A stretch of DNA of 64,000 nucleotides, from contig OZ022500.1 in the NCBI GenBank assembly GCA_963989385.1, positions 107,921,842-107,985,841 on the forward strand, read 5' to 3'. The stretch is from Ctena decussata. Lineage: Eukaryota > Mollusca > Bivalvia > Lucinida > Lucinidae. The position numbers and the translations under genes are program-made. The notes under the pieces were generated by a model. The model did no database searches, was not told where the DNA came from, and was given only the letters and a program-made list of their open reading frames with translations. Numbering within the stretch: position 1 is the stretch's first letter; each line of letters starts with the position of its first letter. Below, one piece after another: positions 33,987-46,855 of the stretch.

Positions 33987-36699
33987 CAAAATCTAACCAT
34001 AAGTAACGTCAATCCTTATCTTAACCTTTGCGGCTCTTTGGTTTAAACAATATTTATTAATAAATCTTCATTATAACATATACATATACACGTATACACA
34101 AGATTGTATGGTACAGGATCTGATAGGAAGCTTAAAGCTTATATAGATCATCTCCTTTGCGGCTCTTTACCTCTGCTATAAGGGGCAAACAGATTCTGAA
34201 GGGACTTTTCTTTATGAGTGATCCTAATGAAAAGGGACACAAAAATGAAAATGACAGAGCTGTTTCCCCTGAAAGTGTATCCGTTGGTAAAGATTAGTGA
34301 TCGTGACTTCTCCTGGGTAACGTATTCTGCTTCGAAGTCTCTGTAATGATCAAGCTGAAACTTACATCAAACTATGTTTCAAGGAGAATATCAAACTTTA
34401 CTATATGCTCCAGCCTATGGAATGTCCCTTGAGTCAAGGATCAGATAAAATTCTTATAGTTATTTGTTAACTAGCCTCTAATAGCATAAGAAAACAAAAA
34501 AGTCATATACAGCATGCAAAATCTCTAACATCAAACAAATTGACCACTGCTTGGCAGCAGGATGCCACTTAAGCAACAGGTTACAACTGCTTATCAGTCA
34601 TCTACATAAACAATCAATTTCATGCTGAAAAGTTCACCAGAATTTGAACTTGTAGGCTGTGGACAAATGTGTACTTACTAGATCATCCCACAGATAACCT
34701 GAAGAACTCTCATTACTATCTGATACGTGTTGTTGATCGCCATTGTAAATATGTACGTAGCATACCGGTCAACCTATATAAACAACCTAGGGTTAAAACT
34801 GCTATCAACAGCTACTATCTGCAACTGGATGCACTCTATAGCATCTTATATTACCGAATTATCTTATACAATTATATTAGACCACCTTTCCCAATTACTC
34901 CGTAGTTGTCCTAATTCATGAAATTTGAATTTTAGTATCTGCTTATTTGTTTCAACTGATGGCGGAATGAGATACAGTGCAGACCCAGATCAGACTGCTT
35001 CTTAAGAGCAATCTGATCAGGGTCCTTACAGTTTCCTCAGGTAGGTCTGTTCTGACATTGAGGGTCATTATGATAATATAGACTCTACTAGGCATATCTA
35101 CCGTAATTAATACTGAAGTATATAGAGATCATAATATCGGATGAAATACACTCTCATGACCACCAGGTTAACGAGCAACAAACATTCTATCTTGTTTTTA
35201 CATTTACCTCCAATAAGAATTCGATAGTTGTCCATCAAAACACGAATTAAAATAAGAAATTGGCTATTTTGCAATACTTTATTGAATTATTGACAATAAC
35301 TATTGCTGGAGTCAAGAAGTCAATTTCCTTTAACAATTTCAAACTTGTTTAATGTTTCATGACTTGTCAGGTATACGTCTACGGTGCGCCATGCTTTGTT
35401 TCATCACATTATTGTATTAAGGTAGAGAATACTGAGTAGAAATATTGGCGGGACATTCAAACCATTATACAATTTGAATAACCCAAAGAGCTATAAAACA
35501 TTTGGATAAGAAAAAAACAATTTTCACCGTTTTGTTTTCCTAAGAAACAATATTTTGTATTTCTACATACTTTTTTTACACATTTTCCATTAAAATTCAT
35601 ATCTCTAGCACATGAACGCACTTTCATTTCAGCAAATCATATAATCTGTAATAAAGGATATTTGAAATAAACTGATAATAAAAAATTGTAGTTTTCTTGT
35701 AAATAAGTATATTTTTACATTCTTTAAAAAAATGCAAGAAAATTAAATTTCATGAAAAACGTCATGAAAAATGTATTCAATCGATGGGGCATGCTTATGC
35801 ATATTATTTTGGTAAAACTTATATTGTATGTTAAAGAATAAAATAAACAAAAACAAACAAACATTTCACCGTTTCGTGTCCTAGAAAAACAATGTGTAAG
35901 TTCAAAATATCCCCAAAACAGACTGCCCAAATTCTGCACCTGCTGCAAGCCCTACTATTTATTTTCCTGTTATTCGGTTCTACCATAGAGTAATGTCGAC
36001 AAAAATGCGCAGATGGAATGGAAACTGTGAAGGTCCTGATCATTCTGGTTCCTAAGGAACAGTCTGATCTCGGTTTCCACTGTTTGTACAGACCTATGTG
36101 CTCGAAAACTTAGGATCTTTACGGTAGACATTGAACAGTTTATACTCCACAGGTAATCGATTTGATGATGAACAATAACTCTGTTTTGTGTTTTAAACAA
36201 GTAAGAACAAAGTCGTTCCGTATACGTCCACCTTAATTCAGCTGTATAAAGTTCATGTTTAACTGTTTCATTTTGAAGGATTTTGCGAATAAATTGCATA
36301 CGTATAGTTCACCCCAGCATCAACACGTTGAAAAAATATTTTATCAAATTATTGACGTTGAATAAAAATTGTTTCAACGTTGTATGACTATTCAGTGGGA
36401 CACGCTAAGCTGGAATCTAATTTGCTGTGTTTTTTGTTGTTCTGAATATCCGGAAACAGCTGCACATAATATCCAGTTTTTGCGATTGGAAGAGAAGAAG
36501 GTTTTAGCCGGAGGTTTTACAGCCCATGTAACACGGATGAGCTGTGCAAAAGACCATGCACTGCAATGTTCCAGAAATGAAGGGGTAACAGGGATAATAA
36601 AGGGTTGCTGTTACCCTGTATTAGAACCGTCTCAGCGAGACGGTTCTGATGAGGGGTCATTGAGAAAAAAAGAAAATTATCTTTGAATTATCCTCAATA
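33987..36699. other. Non-coding part of U1
   Basis: Aligns with U2 51161-52960 in blocks. U1 has about 265 bp (about 34400-34665) and about 820 bp (about 35415-36235) with no U2 counterpart. Without an outgroup these are either U1 insertions or U2 deletions. No conserved open frame was seen. Confidence 0.5.
35202..35205. other. Empty insertion site (ATTT) matching MITE at 52012
   Basis: U1 reads acaaacattctatcttgttt then ttacatttacctcc with one ATTT. U2 has the same flank with the hairpin MITE between two ATTT copies. This shows the 4-bp duplication directly. Confidence 0.85.
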
Positions 36700-36912
36700 G
36701 GGTCAAACCAGGTAAATTCGGACAGCAGGTAAATTCGGACATACCATTGCAAACAGTGAAAATCCAGATTAGACGGCTCATAATGAGCCGTCTAATCAGA
36801 ATTTTCACTGTGTGCGCAGTTAATTTTGTTTTAATTCCAAACAACTGACATATAAAGGAAACAATGTCACTGTCCGAGTTTACCTGCTGTCCGAATTTAG
36901 CTGAGTTGACCC
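36700..36912. mobile_element. TA-flanked foldback MITE, family 3 (U1 only)
   Basis: 213 bp, ends GGGTCAAACCAGGTAAATTC and, inverted, GGGTCAACTCAGCTAAATTC, flanked by TA. The central palindrome is tagacggctcat / atgagccgtcta. It shares atataaaggaaacaatgtca with 10873-11099. U2 near 52957 has no element. Confidence 0.82.
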
Positions 36913-37553
36913 TACCACTTTTTATATGGAGCTCTGCCATGATACAGCAAGGCAAGCAGTGAAGATTCAGATACTTGCAATCTGTCTAGCACTATCACAT
37001 GAGTAATTTTAGATACCACAAATGAGGGTTTTGACCAGTAAGAGCATATGCATAGACTTGTCCGAGTCTTTGATCTTTGCTGATACAATAATGTACCTTT
37101 CTAAAATAATACGATAATCATGTGTTTTATAGTGTGTAGCGGTTTCAAGTTCGTGAAAACATTTCGTTTGCTCGTAGAAAATTGCCTTTGATTAATGTCA
37201 TTATTCCATGCGGAGCATGGCTTAAAATACTGGCTGGCAAATAATAAAGAGATGAGCAAATCATTGACTGATATCCTTCTTTTTAACCAGAATCCAAGTA
37301 TTGGAAACTATCAGTCACATGCAAACTCAGTACAAAGCAACGACTTATTTATTTCTGATATATACTTTTGTCGTTAATAACTTATCGAACATTCTTCAGC
37401 TAACATGCTAAGAAGTTGTCGGGATTTTATTCCTGTGCCTAAAGCGAGCAAATCTTATGGAATCATTGCTACACTCTCATAATGTTCGAGCTCTGTAAAT
37501 GAGCTCTGTTGTGTTTATTACCAAGGGTATTACACGGGTTATGATTAATAACT

Positions 37554-37793
37554 GAACCGCGACACTAGAAAACCAACAAAACGAAATGTGCGCCAAGCGA
37601 AGACTCAGATCAGCCTGGGCATCCGCCCTGTCTGATCTGAGTCTTCGCTGGCCGCATAGAGCTAGCTTAGACCCTTAGCTACTCTTTCAGCGCGAACAAT
37701 GAAGAGTCAGATCAGACTCGGTGGATGCCCAGGCTGATTTGAGTCTTGGCTGGGCGCACATCCCACTCTGTTGGTTTTATCGTATCGCAGCTC
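37554..37793. mobile_element. Foldback MITE, family 1 (shared with U2)
   Basis: 240 bp. The same element occupies the equivalent U2 position (53881-54117) with the same right flank (aattatctat). This copy was therefore already present before U1 and U2 separated, and both have since drifted (gaaccgcgacact against gagccgcgacatg). Confidence 0.85.
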
Positions 37794-38864
37794 AATTATC
37801 TATTACGCTGCCGGGAGTCATAACATATCATTTGACTGTCAGTCAGTGAGACGTCTCAGTATCACAATTTTTATATCAGAATTAGGAAGGAATTTAGATT
37901 TCTGTGAAAAATCAATTTTACGGATCAGATTTTTTTGGAATCATGTAAATTATTGTATGGAATATTTTACCAGTGATTAGTTTGTATGGAGATATACGAG
38001 AATATAGAAAATAAATATAAATCGGAATTTATTTTAGTGCATAGGCAGAAATAAGTATGATTTTTTGTTTTATTGCTCGCTATATTACGTCAAAAAATAA
38101 ATGCACAATTTCCCTCCCTGTAATGAAAATGTCTTAACACAAAGTATAGTAGGAAGCGGTTCTACCTTCATGTATGTTAGATGACAAGATATCTGTTGAC
38201 GTATATGCATCATGCCATATAACTGGCAAAAAGTTGCGGAAAGAGATGGTTGAAAAACAACAACCCTCTCTTTGTTATCGGATTCCCCACTGGGCAATGA
38301 ACAAAAACATATTTTTACTAAGTGCTGTCAAAAGTATGAGATTTGCACAGATTTACACCACTAGGGGAGCAATGAGGCCTATAAAAATAACAATGATAAT
38401 AATAAACGAGACTTAATTACAACTTTTGTATTCATTGTGCTTCCAAGTTGAGGAGTTTACAAAAAACGGTATCCAATAAATACCCACAAAATTATACTAA
38501 GCAAAAATGTATATCCACTATTTAGCATTACATACCCACAAAACTATTCTGGACAATATATTTACTGCAGAAAGGGGGAAAACGTGAAGTAATTTGGCAT
38601 CAAACGGAACATCATAAAAAATCACACATTTTTCAGATATTCCGTTTTATCAACTACCGTTAAGGAGCTCTGGTAGTATCAAAGCATTTGGAACGAAGTC
38701 TTCAGGCGAATTTGATATGAAAGTATTTGGCAGTAATATACAGAAGTACGAATTCAACAGTGATTTGAAATTATATATATATAAAATATAAAAGAAATAA
38801 GTGAATAAATGCCAATTATGGGAAGTTTTAAGTTTAAGCAAATTTTCGTTGCAACTGTCAGATT

Positions 38865-39015
38865 ACTGGATGGGCTAGTTGGCGGTTTTACGCTCTTTTA
38901 ACTATGTTTCAGTCATATCAGGACAATGGGATGGTGGTTATGGAGGACACTGTGCAATGAAGCACCATTTACCGTCGCCTTCAGCGGTAATCGAACCCAT
39001 GGCCACGCGACTCGT
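38865..39015 (-). repeat. tRNA-derived SINE-like segment (shared with U2)
   Basis: Contains gggctagttggcgg and, near 38990, ggtaatcgaacccatgg, whose reverse complement resembles a B box (ggttcgatt). A diverged copy sits at the equivalent U2 place (about 55305-55450). Orientation and edges are uncertain. Confidence 0.4.
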
Positions 39016-41454
39016 TCTTATCTTATATTGATGTTATCAACACGGCACCAGTCGAAGATTTAACTTCGGTAGTAAAGTGCCAATAACAAGTTGCACTAAA
39101 ATTTGATTTTCGGTTAATAACCATTCACACAGCAGTATGAAAATAATATTGTTATTTGTACCTGAATATGACTTTAAAGTTTTAGAAGTGTGTCAGCATT
39201 GTTGGGGTGAAACTTTACCATATTCTGTTTGTCTCTTTTCTAAATGGGAGTCATCTCTTTAAGTCTCAATTTTACTCCATTAGAGCAAATTCTTTCATTT
39301 AAGGACATAGCCCAATTGGTAGGGTCTGAAATTGGACTTAATGAAACCGAGTCTGCTAGTTTTGTTTCTTTGAAGTGTCCATTGCTTCCAGGGGAGGAAC
39401 TTCATTCATAATTTTGTTGTCCAGGGAACCGAACACGAAATCACAAAAGTTGTTTCTCTTTGTAAACATAGTACAAAATACGTTGGTGTATCCATTCACA
39501 TTAAATGATTAGAACAATTACAAAAATCGTTAAATAGGTCAAATAAATAGGGTAATTACGACAGCTTGAAAAGCAACACTTTCATGTCGCACTAGCAAAA
39601 ATGCCACTTCTTAAACATGCAAAAGAGACAATAAAATACTTTTGTTCTAAAACATGGGACAAACGAGAGATCAAAGGTTTAGGTACAACAAAACAGGAAA
39701 TAGGTCAGAGCTTTGGAAGAATTTTTAAGAGCTTGCTTCAAGCCATACCAAGTTTTCCGGCATCAGTTCTGCTTTCCTTATTTTGAAGAAATGGAGGCTT
39801 TTTCTAGTTCAAGAACATGAAAGAAAGAAATATGCGACCGAATAATTGTTGTAGTAATATCGTATTGTTTTCCGAGAAAGTCCTTGGATCAGATGATTTT
39901 ATTATTTTAATGCTTTCAATGGCTGTATTAGTATTATGTTCAGTTTTCTCTTGTTGATATTGAGGCTACTCTTTTTTCAAATTTCGGCTTTCATGTGCTG
40001 TAAAACGGATATACTACAAAGTTTGAAATATGCGCGAAAGAAATATTTTTCAAACTTTTTAAGAATCGAAAGCACTTTGGGATTTTACGTAGTCATGAAA
40101 CTCATTTGCTTAAATTAATGTTTATGAAGCCCAAAAGGCTTATCATAGACATTAAATTAAAGTAACACAAGTTTTCAATGACTAAATAAAAGTTAAATTG
40201 ATACTTTTATATACATTTTATTTTTATTCATCCATCATTCACGATAAATTCACTTAAAACCAGTATTTTTATACTGTTTTGGGCAAATACTAAAATGCGT
40301 GACATTGAGTTTGAAATTACGTTAGGGCAGGACAGAGCGCGTATTTTTATAGCGCAAAATCACGCTAGTGTCAGTAAACAAGCAACGCCATTAGCTGATG
40401 TATGAAGAACTCTTGCTTGTCTCAGCAGCTGCCATCACCGGGTCATGATGAAACTTTTTCATTAAACGGTTATAAGGCAGAGAATATGGAATATAATGTT
40501 TTTCATCCACAACCACAAGCTAAATTATCAACTATAACGACAGCAAACAACGGACTATAATGATTACACCTTTTAGCAACTTTTGCAGAGATAAGCATGC
40601 CTGAAGTCATTCCGATCTAGCTGCAGTTTGTAATTACATCAGGCTTAGACTTCAGAAATTGTCATTTAAAGTGGCATTTTCCATACTATGGCTGGTTTGA
40701 AATCTTGACATAGTATAAGAGAATACTTGTCCTTACCATTGTTTTTCCGGCTGTACGTGAAGACAATCCACGAACTTTAGATAGTGGATTATCTCTCGCA
40801 CAGGTTGAGAAACCATGGTATAACCATGTAATAACTGGTTTATACCATCCTATCAGTGCAGACCTTGCTCATTACGAATGATTTCGTTTTGTAGTACGCG
40901 TTTACATTTTCTTGCAATATAGTGGTATAATGCTCTTTTATTAATTTTATTAATTTCATATAAGTACACATGTATGTTCAAATGAAAAATGTAGATGTTG
41001 AAATTCGCTCCTTGGACGTGCAGGAAAATGACACGAAACATTGTAACAGACATGTCGGTACATTAGAAATGGCATTATGATTAGATACTGGGTTGACTTC
41101 AGCTATTAGTATTGCATTTCTGGCTTTTAATCTGGCGGTTCTTACGACTGAACTAAAGCAATTTGTTAGACATGCAGAGAAACTTGGCCATAAACATTAA
41201 ACATTACATATTATACACCACTTTCTGAGAATGTTGAAGTGAAACTGAACATTCATAATTTATTTACCTATACCAATTTACGTTAACCATTTCAGAAAGC
41301 TGCTTTAGACCCAGATCCCCCCCCTAACCCCGACGAACAAAACTGGTGGCCTCGTCCACCACATTTGTCACTGATAAAAAAGGTGGGTGGTGGGTCCTGA
41401 AGAATATACAGATTTTAAAACCACCACATTTGTTACTGTGAGCAGATGTATGCG
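39016..41454. other. Non-coding part of U1
   Basis: Aligns with U2 55460-59870 minus the U2 insertions. A 61-codon frame at 39601-39786 is broken in U2 and is not called. At 41340-41440 several ccaccacattt(g)t blocks recur, also present in U2 near 59690-59850. Confidence 0.5.
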
Positions 41455-41616
41455 GGTGTGATCGGGTCGGGCGATGGTGCTGGGTAATTTTCAGTGTCGG
41501 GGTTTCCTACTAGTTTAGATCATCTCTCTTTTTTCTGTCTCTCTCTGTGAGACGGCCCGATAAAGATTGAAATACTGTCTCAAAGGGCCATATAGCCCAA
41601 ATCAACCAGCCAACAA
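41455..41616 (+). mobile_element. SINE-like insertion with 9-bp target duplication (U1 only)
   Basis: A 162-bp body flanked by atgtatgcg at 41446-41454 and 41617-41625. U2 reads acagatgtatacgttcattt without interruption at the equivalent place (about 59855). The body includes a pyrimidine-rich middle and gattgaaatactgt near its end, like other SINE-like tails here, and finishes in a short caacaa. The 9-bp duplication fits LINE-driven retroposition. Confidence 0.75.
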
Positions 41617-41681
41617 ATGTATGCGTTCATTTGTTGTAGTTTATGACGATGAAGCTTAGTAACTGCTACAATGTACAGTAT

Positions 41682-42308
41682 CACAGTATCCTAACGCACT
41701 GTATCATCTTCATAGCGTTGAATCGAGAGTACAAAATTAGCTTATAACCAGTAGTCGGAAATCATTATGTTTTGAGATTTTATCCGGAATCTGCTGCGTC
41801 ATTTATACTTATTCAGCTTCAAACATGTAAAGAGGTAAGTTGAATATAATTTGCTCCTTGGTCTTTTACTCTATTGTCCTGTACAATGTCGTGTATGGGT
41901 GGATAATAATGGTACAGTATTCAAATCGCCCTTGGCATGATTCTAAAACCATTCTGAGCCTTTCCTTACATGTTTTATAAAAATCACTAAAATAAACAGA
42001 AGGCGTTATCAATCTATAGTTGGTTTGTTTTGATACCTAGCTGTTAAATTAGCTGCGCGGAATAAAGTTTCTGTGACGGCCATGAGGTTTTCATTGTACA
42101 GGGCTATATAGTAAAAGACCAAGGAGCAAATTATATTCAACTTACCTCCTTACATTTTCAAAGCTGAATAACTATAAATGACACAGCAGATTCCGGATAA
42201 AATCTCAAAACATAATGATTTCCTACTACTGGTTATAAGCGAATTTTGTCCTCTCGATTCAACGCTAAGAAAACCGGAAAAGATGGTACAGTGCGTTCAG
42301 ATACTGTG
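41682..42308. mobile_element. 627-bp foldback element, AGTAT duplication (U1 only)
   Basis: Two arms of about 190-200 bp are reverse complements, beginning CACAGTATCCTAACGCACTG and, inverted, CACAGTATCTGAACGCACTG. An unrelated spacer of about 220 bp separates them. AGTAT flanks both sides (41677-41681 and 42309-42313). U2 near 59910 is uninterrupted. Non-coding. Confidence 0.85.
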
Positions 42309-42313
42309 AGTAT

Positions 42314-43022
42314 TGATGTTTACGATTTTCAAACTGAACAAACATGCGCGAAATTAAATGACCGCGTACCTGATATATTATAATGGAATATTAAAAACAC
42401 ATTTATAAATCCGCAAATTGTATTACATAAAAATATGTCCAAAATTGTAAAACAGCGAACAATTATAGTATTTGTCGAGAAGCCAACTGACTGAAAGACC
42501 AACAAATTGATTCTTTGCCTGTACTGATCTTTTTATCCATTATCCATTTGTTATAAGCATTTGCGCAAATGACCATATATGGGTCTCTGTCCCCTCTTAT
42601 GTCTACAAGTGATAAGTGTTGGACGATTTAACGAAGCTTCAACTTTTTTAGGAATGACAAAAGTAGTAACATTTTAACCAGCCTGATGTAACCATCACTT
42701 TTTCCATCGGTGAACAAATATGGAGGGTGGATTCGTGTAGGTATACCAAAGGTTGTATTAAGTACTACCTTATAATTCTGAGGAATTGACTTCTCTGCAT
42801 GTTTATTACAACTGACTTAGATAGTTAAGAAATTTCTCTTTAATACACAAGCGAGTCCGCTACGAGAAATTGAATTTCCTTGTTCTTATCTTGCGGCATG
42901 TGCGAACAGGGAGAAATTAGATCAGTTTTGGCGTGCACACAGTGTGTTAGAGTCTCCCCAATTCGCAATTGCACAAACAGATTTGAGTACATGCTGTACG
43001 CACATGGCACAGATTGGATTTG
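42314..43022. other. Right end of U1
   Basis: Aligns with U2 59915-60995, for example gagtccgcta and catcttgcggcatgtgcgaa. It runs straight into U2 near 43030. No gene. Confidence 0.55.
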
Positions 43023-43751
43023 CATATTCCCGGATGATCACCTTTAAACTCATTTACTCTAACTTCAGATTGCATTTGGGTCCTAAGATCTTTTGATCAT
43101 AAATTGCTCCAACATGTTATCCTATTGAATAGTTGGAAGGTCTCTACGGAAACCTAGCTCTTGTTACTAATTAAGTGTTGTATTTTAGGCAGAAATCATT
43201 TTTTAACTCAGTCCCTTCCCCGCCCCATTACACACCGTTAGTTTTACCGTTTACGTTTACAATGAACATTAAAATGCTACGGATTATTTTGTTCATCTGA
43301 GCGTAGGGCCTATACGTTATTGCAAATGCTACGCGTTTCCTTTTTCCTTTTTAAGTCTTGGATAGCTGTGGCTTATCATTGGTTATTCCATATACAATGC
43401 ATATTCTTTTTAAACTTAAAATTGTTCTATTATATCAAACGATCTCTAAATTGTTTCTACAATCTAAAGTTTTATCTAAAAGATTTCAAAATAAGACACT
43501 GTTTTATAGATCTTTTGCGCCAGTGGAATGCTTGTCTAGATAGCATAATCATAATAGGCTAATCTAACGCTATGGGTGGTAGATTTCAACAGAAAGGTAA
43601 TACATTGACATGGAGGAGAAATCTGCAACACGCTGTTTCACCATAACAAAATGTAAAAATAAGGTTAATAATTGCGTGTTTATTCAGTGTGTATGAATGT
43701 TCTTTTGGATAATACTCGGTATTTAAAGTGTTTTCATGTTACTATCAACTA

Positions 43752-43888
43752 CAGTAAAACCCGTCTTAGTGGCCACCTCTATTAAGCAGGCAACCTTTAT
43801 TAAGCAAGCATGTATTTAGTTCCCAAAACCTGTCTTAAGCAACCAGATTTTGATTATCCCTTGGGTGTTTGCTTAATACAGGTTGGAC
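43752..43888. mobile_element. Mariner-type MITE, shortened (U2 only)
   Basis: TA-flanked, starting CAGTAAAACCCGTCTTAGTG and ending acaggttggac. It is related to 53022-53199 but lacks about 40 bp of the middle. U1 near 20032 has no element. Confidence 0.72.
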
Positions 43889-43974
43889 TACCTTCGAAAC
43901 CCGTAAGAACCAGTCCTTATACTAGTTTTCAGCTACCAGTTACCTTTTCTAAACATTTCTTTTTCATTTCACAG

Positions 43975-44106
43975 TTTTCTTGGTATGGTTCGATGTCAAT
44001 GTTTATGAACGTGTTATTTCATAAGTATGGATTTTTTGACATTAACCCGGAGGACGCAAGTGTTAGATATGCATGTATATTAATTACAATGACGTTTTGC
44101 GTTTGA
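43975..44106 (+). pseudogene. Candidate decayed exon 2 of the receptor (U2)
   Basis: A tract ttctttttcatttcacag precedes a 43-codon open block, F-SWYGSMSMFMNVLFHKYGF then a PEDASVRYACILIT segment, ending in TGA. The block is in phase 0 directly from the acceptor, which is compatible with exon 1. It is better preserved than its U1 partner (20126-20263) but no donor is visible before the stop. The helix ending in HKYGF and the following strand resemble the second segment of ANF_receptor domains. With exon 1 absent from this unit, it cannot be an intact gene. Confidence 0.42.
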
Positions 44107-45118
44107 CAATTGATAGGAGCCACGATAGCTCAAAAGAAAACATTTTGTCCTTAGGGGAGCAAATTTCTTATCTAAGAATTGACCCTCGTTGAGATGAAAG
44201 CTGCTTCCCTGAAAGTATACATATTCACATTTTAACTGTGTTCCAACTAGAAATCTGCTTACTAATTGTAAGCTGATAAAATTGCGACTTTTTTCTTTTG
44301 TTAAAAATATAAAGCATTGAAATACGATTGAATCCGAATCCAAACAAATGTTGATTCCCAATTTAATATTTGTCTGACATTTTCAAACTAATTTATTCCC
44401 TTCCCGGAAAAGTCGAAATATATTTTTTTATTTATTGCACATGTTGAATTCCCCATTAATGACACAAACTGGTTACGGTGTTGGAGATTGCTATACCTTC
44501 CTTAATTTTCATCAAGAACAACAGACATGGTCCTGTTGAATAAAAACTGGGAAGGCGGTAGGTTATTTCGCGTGCTGCCGTTCATATTGACGTCACGTGT
44601 AGTTTTATCACAGAGATGCGATTAATTTATGGGTAGTTCATGAAAACAGAGAAAAAAATGACTCGCACACCTATCTGTTTAGGGACGATCTTACCTCACC
44701 AACCTTAACCTCCGCCGCCCAACCCATACTCCAAACGGGATCATTGGGGTGGGGGAGAGGTAGGGTCAATCTTGAAATTTAGCCTTGTTTGGAATCAAAT
44801 CGATATTCTTGATTAGAACTGTAAAAGTAGATGTCTGACAAGAATCAGACACACTCCCAGCCGGCATATAGCCCAATAGGGCTTATATAGCCTTATATCT
44901 AAATTTCACAATATTTGGCATCAACACGTGATGTCCTGATTGATGTTGACTTAAACCTCAATGGTTTAAACGAATGTTAAGCTCATATTTGTTAAATCAA
45001 AAAAGTTTAAAGAAGTCTTGCTAGACTTGCGTATTTTTCTTTTCCGCTACATTGTATACCACTTTAATAATCAATGTAAGTATATTCTCAAACACACACA
45101 CACACACACACACACACC

Positions 45119-45170
<52 letters not shown>

Positions 45171-46300
45171 AAAATAATGTCTTCAAATCTTAGAGGCAAC
45201 CAAACTTTTTGTTCAAATTGCGACCGTTAAAAGAGAAGCTTAAAATAAAACAAGCTGAGATCAAACGAGTTTGGACACTGGTCATGTGGGGATCTGAGAG
45301 GCGATAGCGGAAACTTCTTCCTTATGTTCCAGTTGGTTGTAGGCAAAACCATTAGAAAGATAATACGTTTCTAAATCATTGCTCGCGTAATAAAAACATC
45401 AAAGAAAGGGGATGTTACGAATATAGCGTTTATTTTAGACTGCTTATATATGGTGATTCTGCATAATCGAAATTCTGTATTAAAAGGGTGTAACATTGCT
45501 TTGGGGAAAATATCAAAGAAGCTGCAATATACAATGTAGATCTTTCTCTTTTGAGCTGATATCGTTTACCTTCCTGGCAACGAATGATCAGTCGAGGTAA
45601 CCGTTTCTATTTGTATTTAAGTGAAAAAAGCAGGCAGTTGTGGGTATCATCTATCCACATATGTCTCTTGTCATGCTTGTCCGCAACACCACCTCTCATA
45701 AACATGCACAACAATGATCCGATTGTTGTCTTATTGCAAAGGCCTGTGATAATATCTTGCTTGTTAGCATATTCGTATGTGCTTTAATTTACAGATAGGC
45801 ATGCTTGCTTTCTTTAATAGTTAAGATACTCGCCTTAGCTGGTCTTCCGAAACTGAAGGACGTTTAAACTCACTTTCGATCTGATTTAATAGAATTTCTA
45901 GATTCAAAAGAGAACGCATTTTTCAGATGGTATAGTTGTCCTAGGCCAAAAAGTATCAAAGTCGCGATGATACCCTAAAGTATTCTAATACATAATATGC
46001 ATTCAATTAATTAACTTAACAATTGGATTGATTTGCCCTGTCATCTCAAGCTGTGTACAGATCTGTATTATCCTCGCTTTGAGCGGTATAATTTGTTTGT
46101 TCCTTGATAATTGCCCAGTAGAATAAAAAATATAGGCTTCTGTAAGCACAAAAATCGGATTTGCCAGCACTAGCATTCCAGGAACACATTCCAATAAGAA
46201 GGCAACTGTGAAAGACCCAGTATGTGAAGCATGTGGTTATAGCTGAACCTCGCCGAGGAAAACAGTCCGTTGCAGCATCTGTAAAATTCTTGAAAAGCGA
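44107..46300. other. Non-coding part of U2
   Basis: Aligns with U1 20265-22620. It includes the microsatellites at 45092-45166. Open frames near 46003-46306 are not frame-conserved with U1. Confidence 0.5.
45092..45166. repeat. Compound (AC)n-(AG)n microsatellite
   Basis: About 13 AC repeats, a short ccat break, then about 23 AG repeats. The U1 counterpart (21488-21507) has only a short AG run, so the tract grew in U2 or shrank in U1. Confidence 0.9.
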
Positions 46301-46360
46301 AGACACGGACTAGTCTGTGCAATATGCTAGCCAGTACATTGCACAGACTAGTCCGTGTCT
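46301..46360. repeat. 60-bp hairpin palindrome
   Basis: The arms agacacggactagtctgtgc and its inverse are perfect over 20 bp around a 20-bp loop. U1 has only a partial, mismatched version at 22630-22680. Confidence 0.8.
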
Positions 46361-46637
46361 CCTCTCTTTTCGATTAATGGAATAATTGAACTGTGTTAAG
46401 ATTGTGAAGCTGGGCAGAACATTATATTTGTTGTTCGCAATTAATATTCCTTATGGTGTCCTATACACTTTTAGTAGAAGCAACTATGCCATTTTTTATT
46501 TCTGCCTCCTTTCCCAGTCGGTTCAGTTCTTAAGAAAAGAAGTTGCTCCGTATTATCGAGGGCCAATTTCTTTTCTTTTAAACGGGCTTATCGTTTAAAA
46601 AATCTTAAAATTTGAAAGGTGGAAAACAATGAAAATA

Positions 46638-46855
46638 CAGTTGACCCTCGTTATCTCAAACACTCATATCTTGGTAAACCCTCTTATATCAAAGTATATA
46701 GTTTGGATACATTTCCTATTTATCTTTCCATTTCAACTCCTGTTGTATCCGACTACTGGTATTTCAAAGTAAATTTTCTGAAACCAGAAAATTTACTATG
46801 CGACATCAGTTGTTGTCGACCAATTTCGACAATTTGAAATATTGAGAGTTGAGTG
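46638..46855. mobile_element. Mariner-type MITE with TA duplication (U2 only)
   Basis: Starts CAGTTGACCCTCGTTATCTC and ends, inverted, CACTCAACTCTCAATATTTC, flanked by TA. It is related to 7597-7808 (both contain a run close to accagaaaatttactttga). No U1 counterpart. Confidence 0.75.

Larger units (their letters stand above)
19122..43022. repeat. Segmental duplication unit U1
   Basis: A long unit that aligns in order with U2 (43033-60995). Shared landmarks are 19122/43033, 21380/45000, 22335/46010, 24480/46940, 25553/48928, 27360/51130, 33990/51165, 35160/51960, 37540/53870, 39300/56415 and 40740/58730. U1 is longer mainly because of the BEL/Pao insertion. By eye, aligned parts are roughly 80-90% identical with many indels, so this is an old duplication rather than an assembly artefact. 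It is directly followed by U2, head to tail. It carries no confident host gene. Confidence 0.88.
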
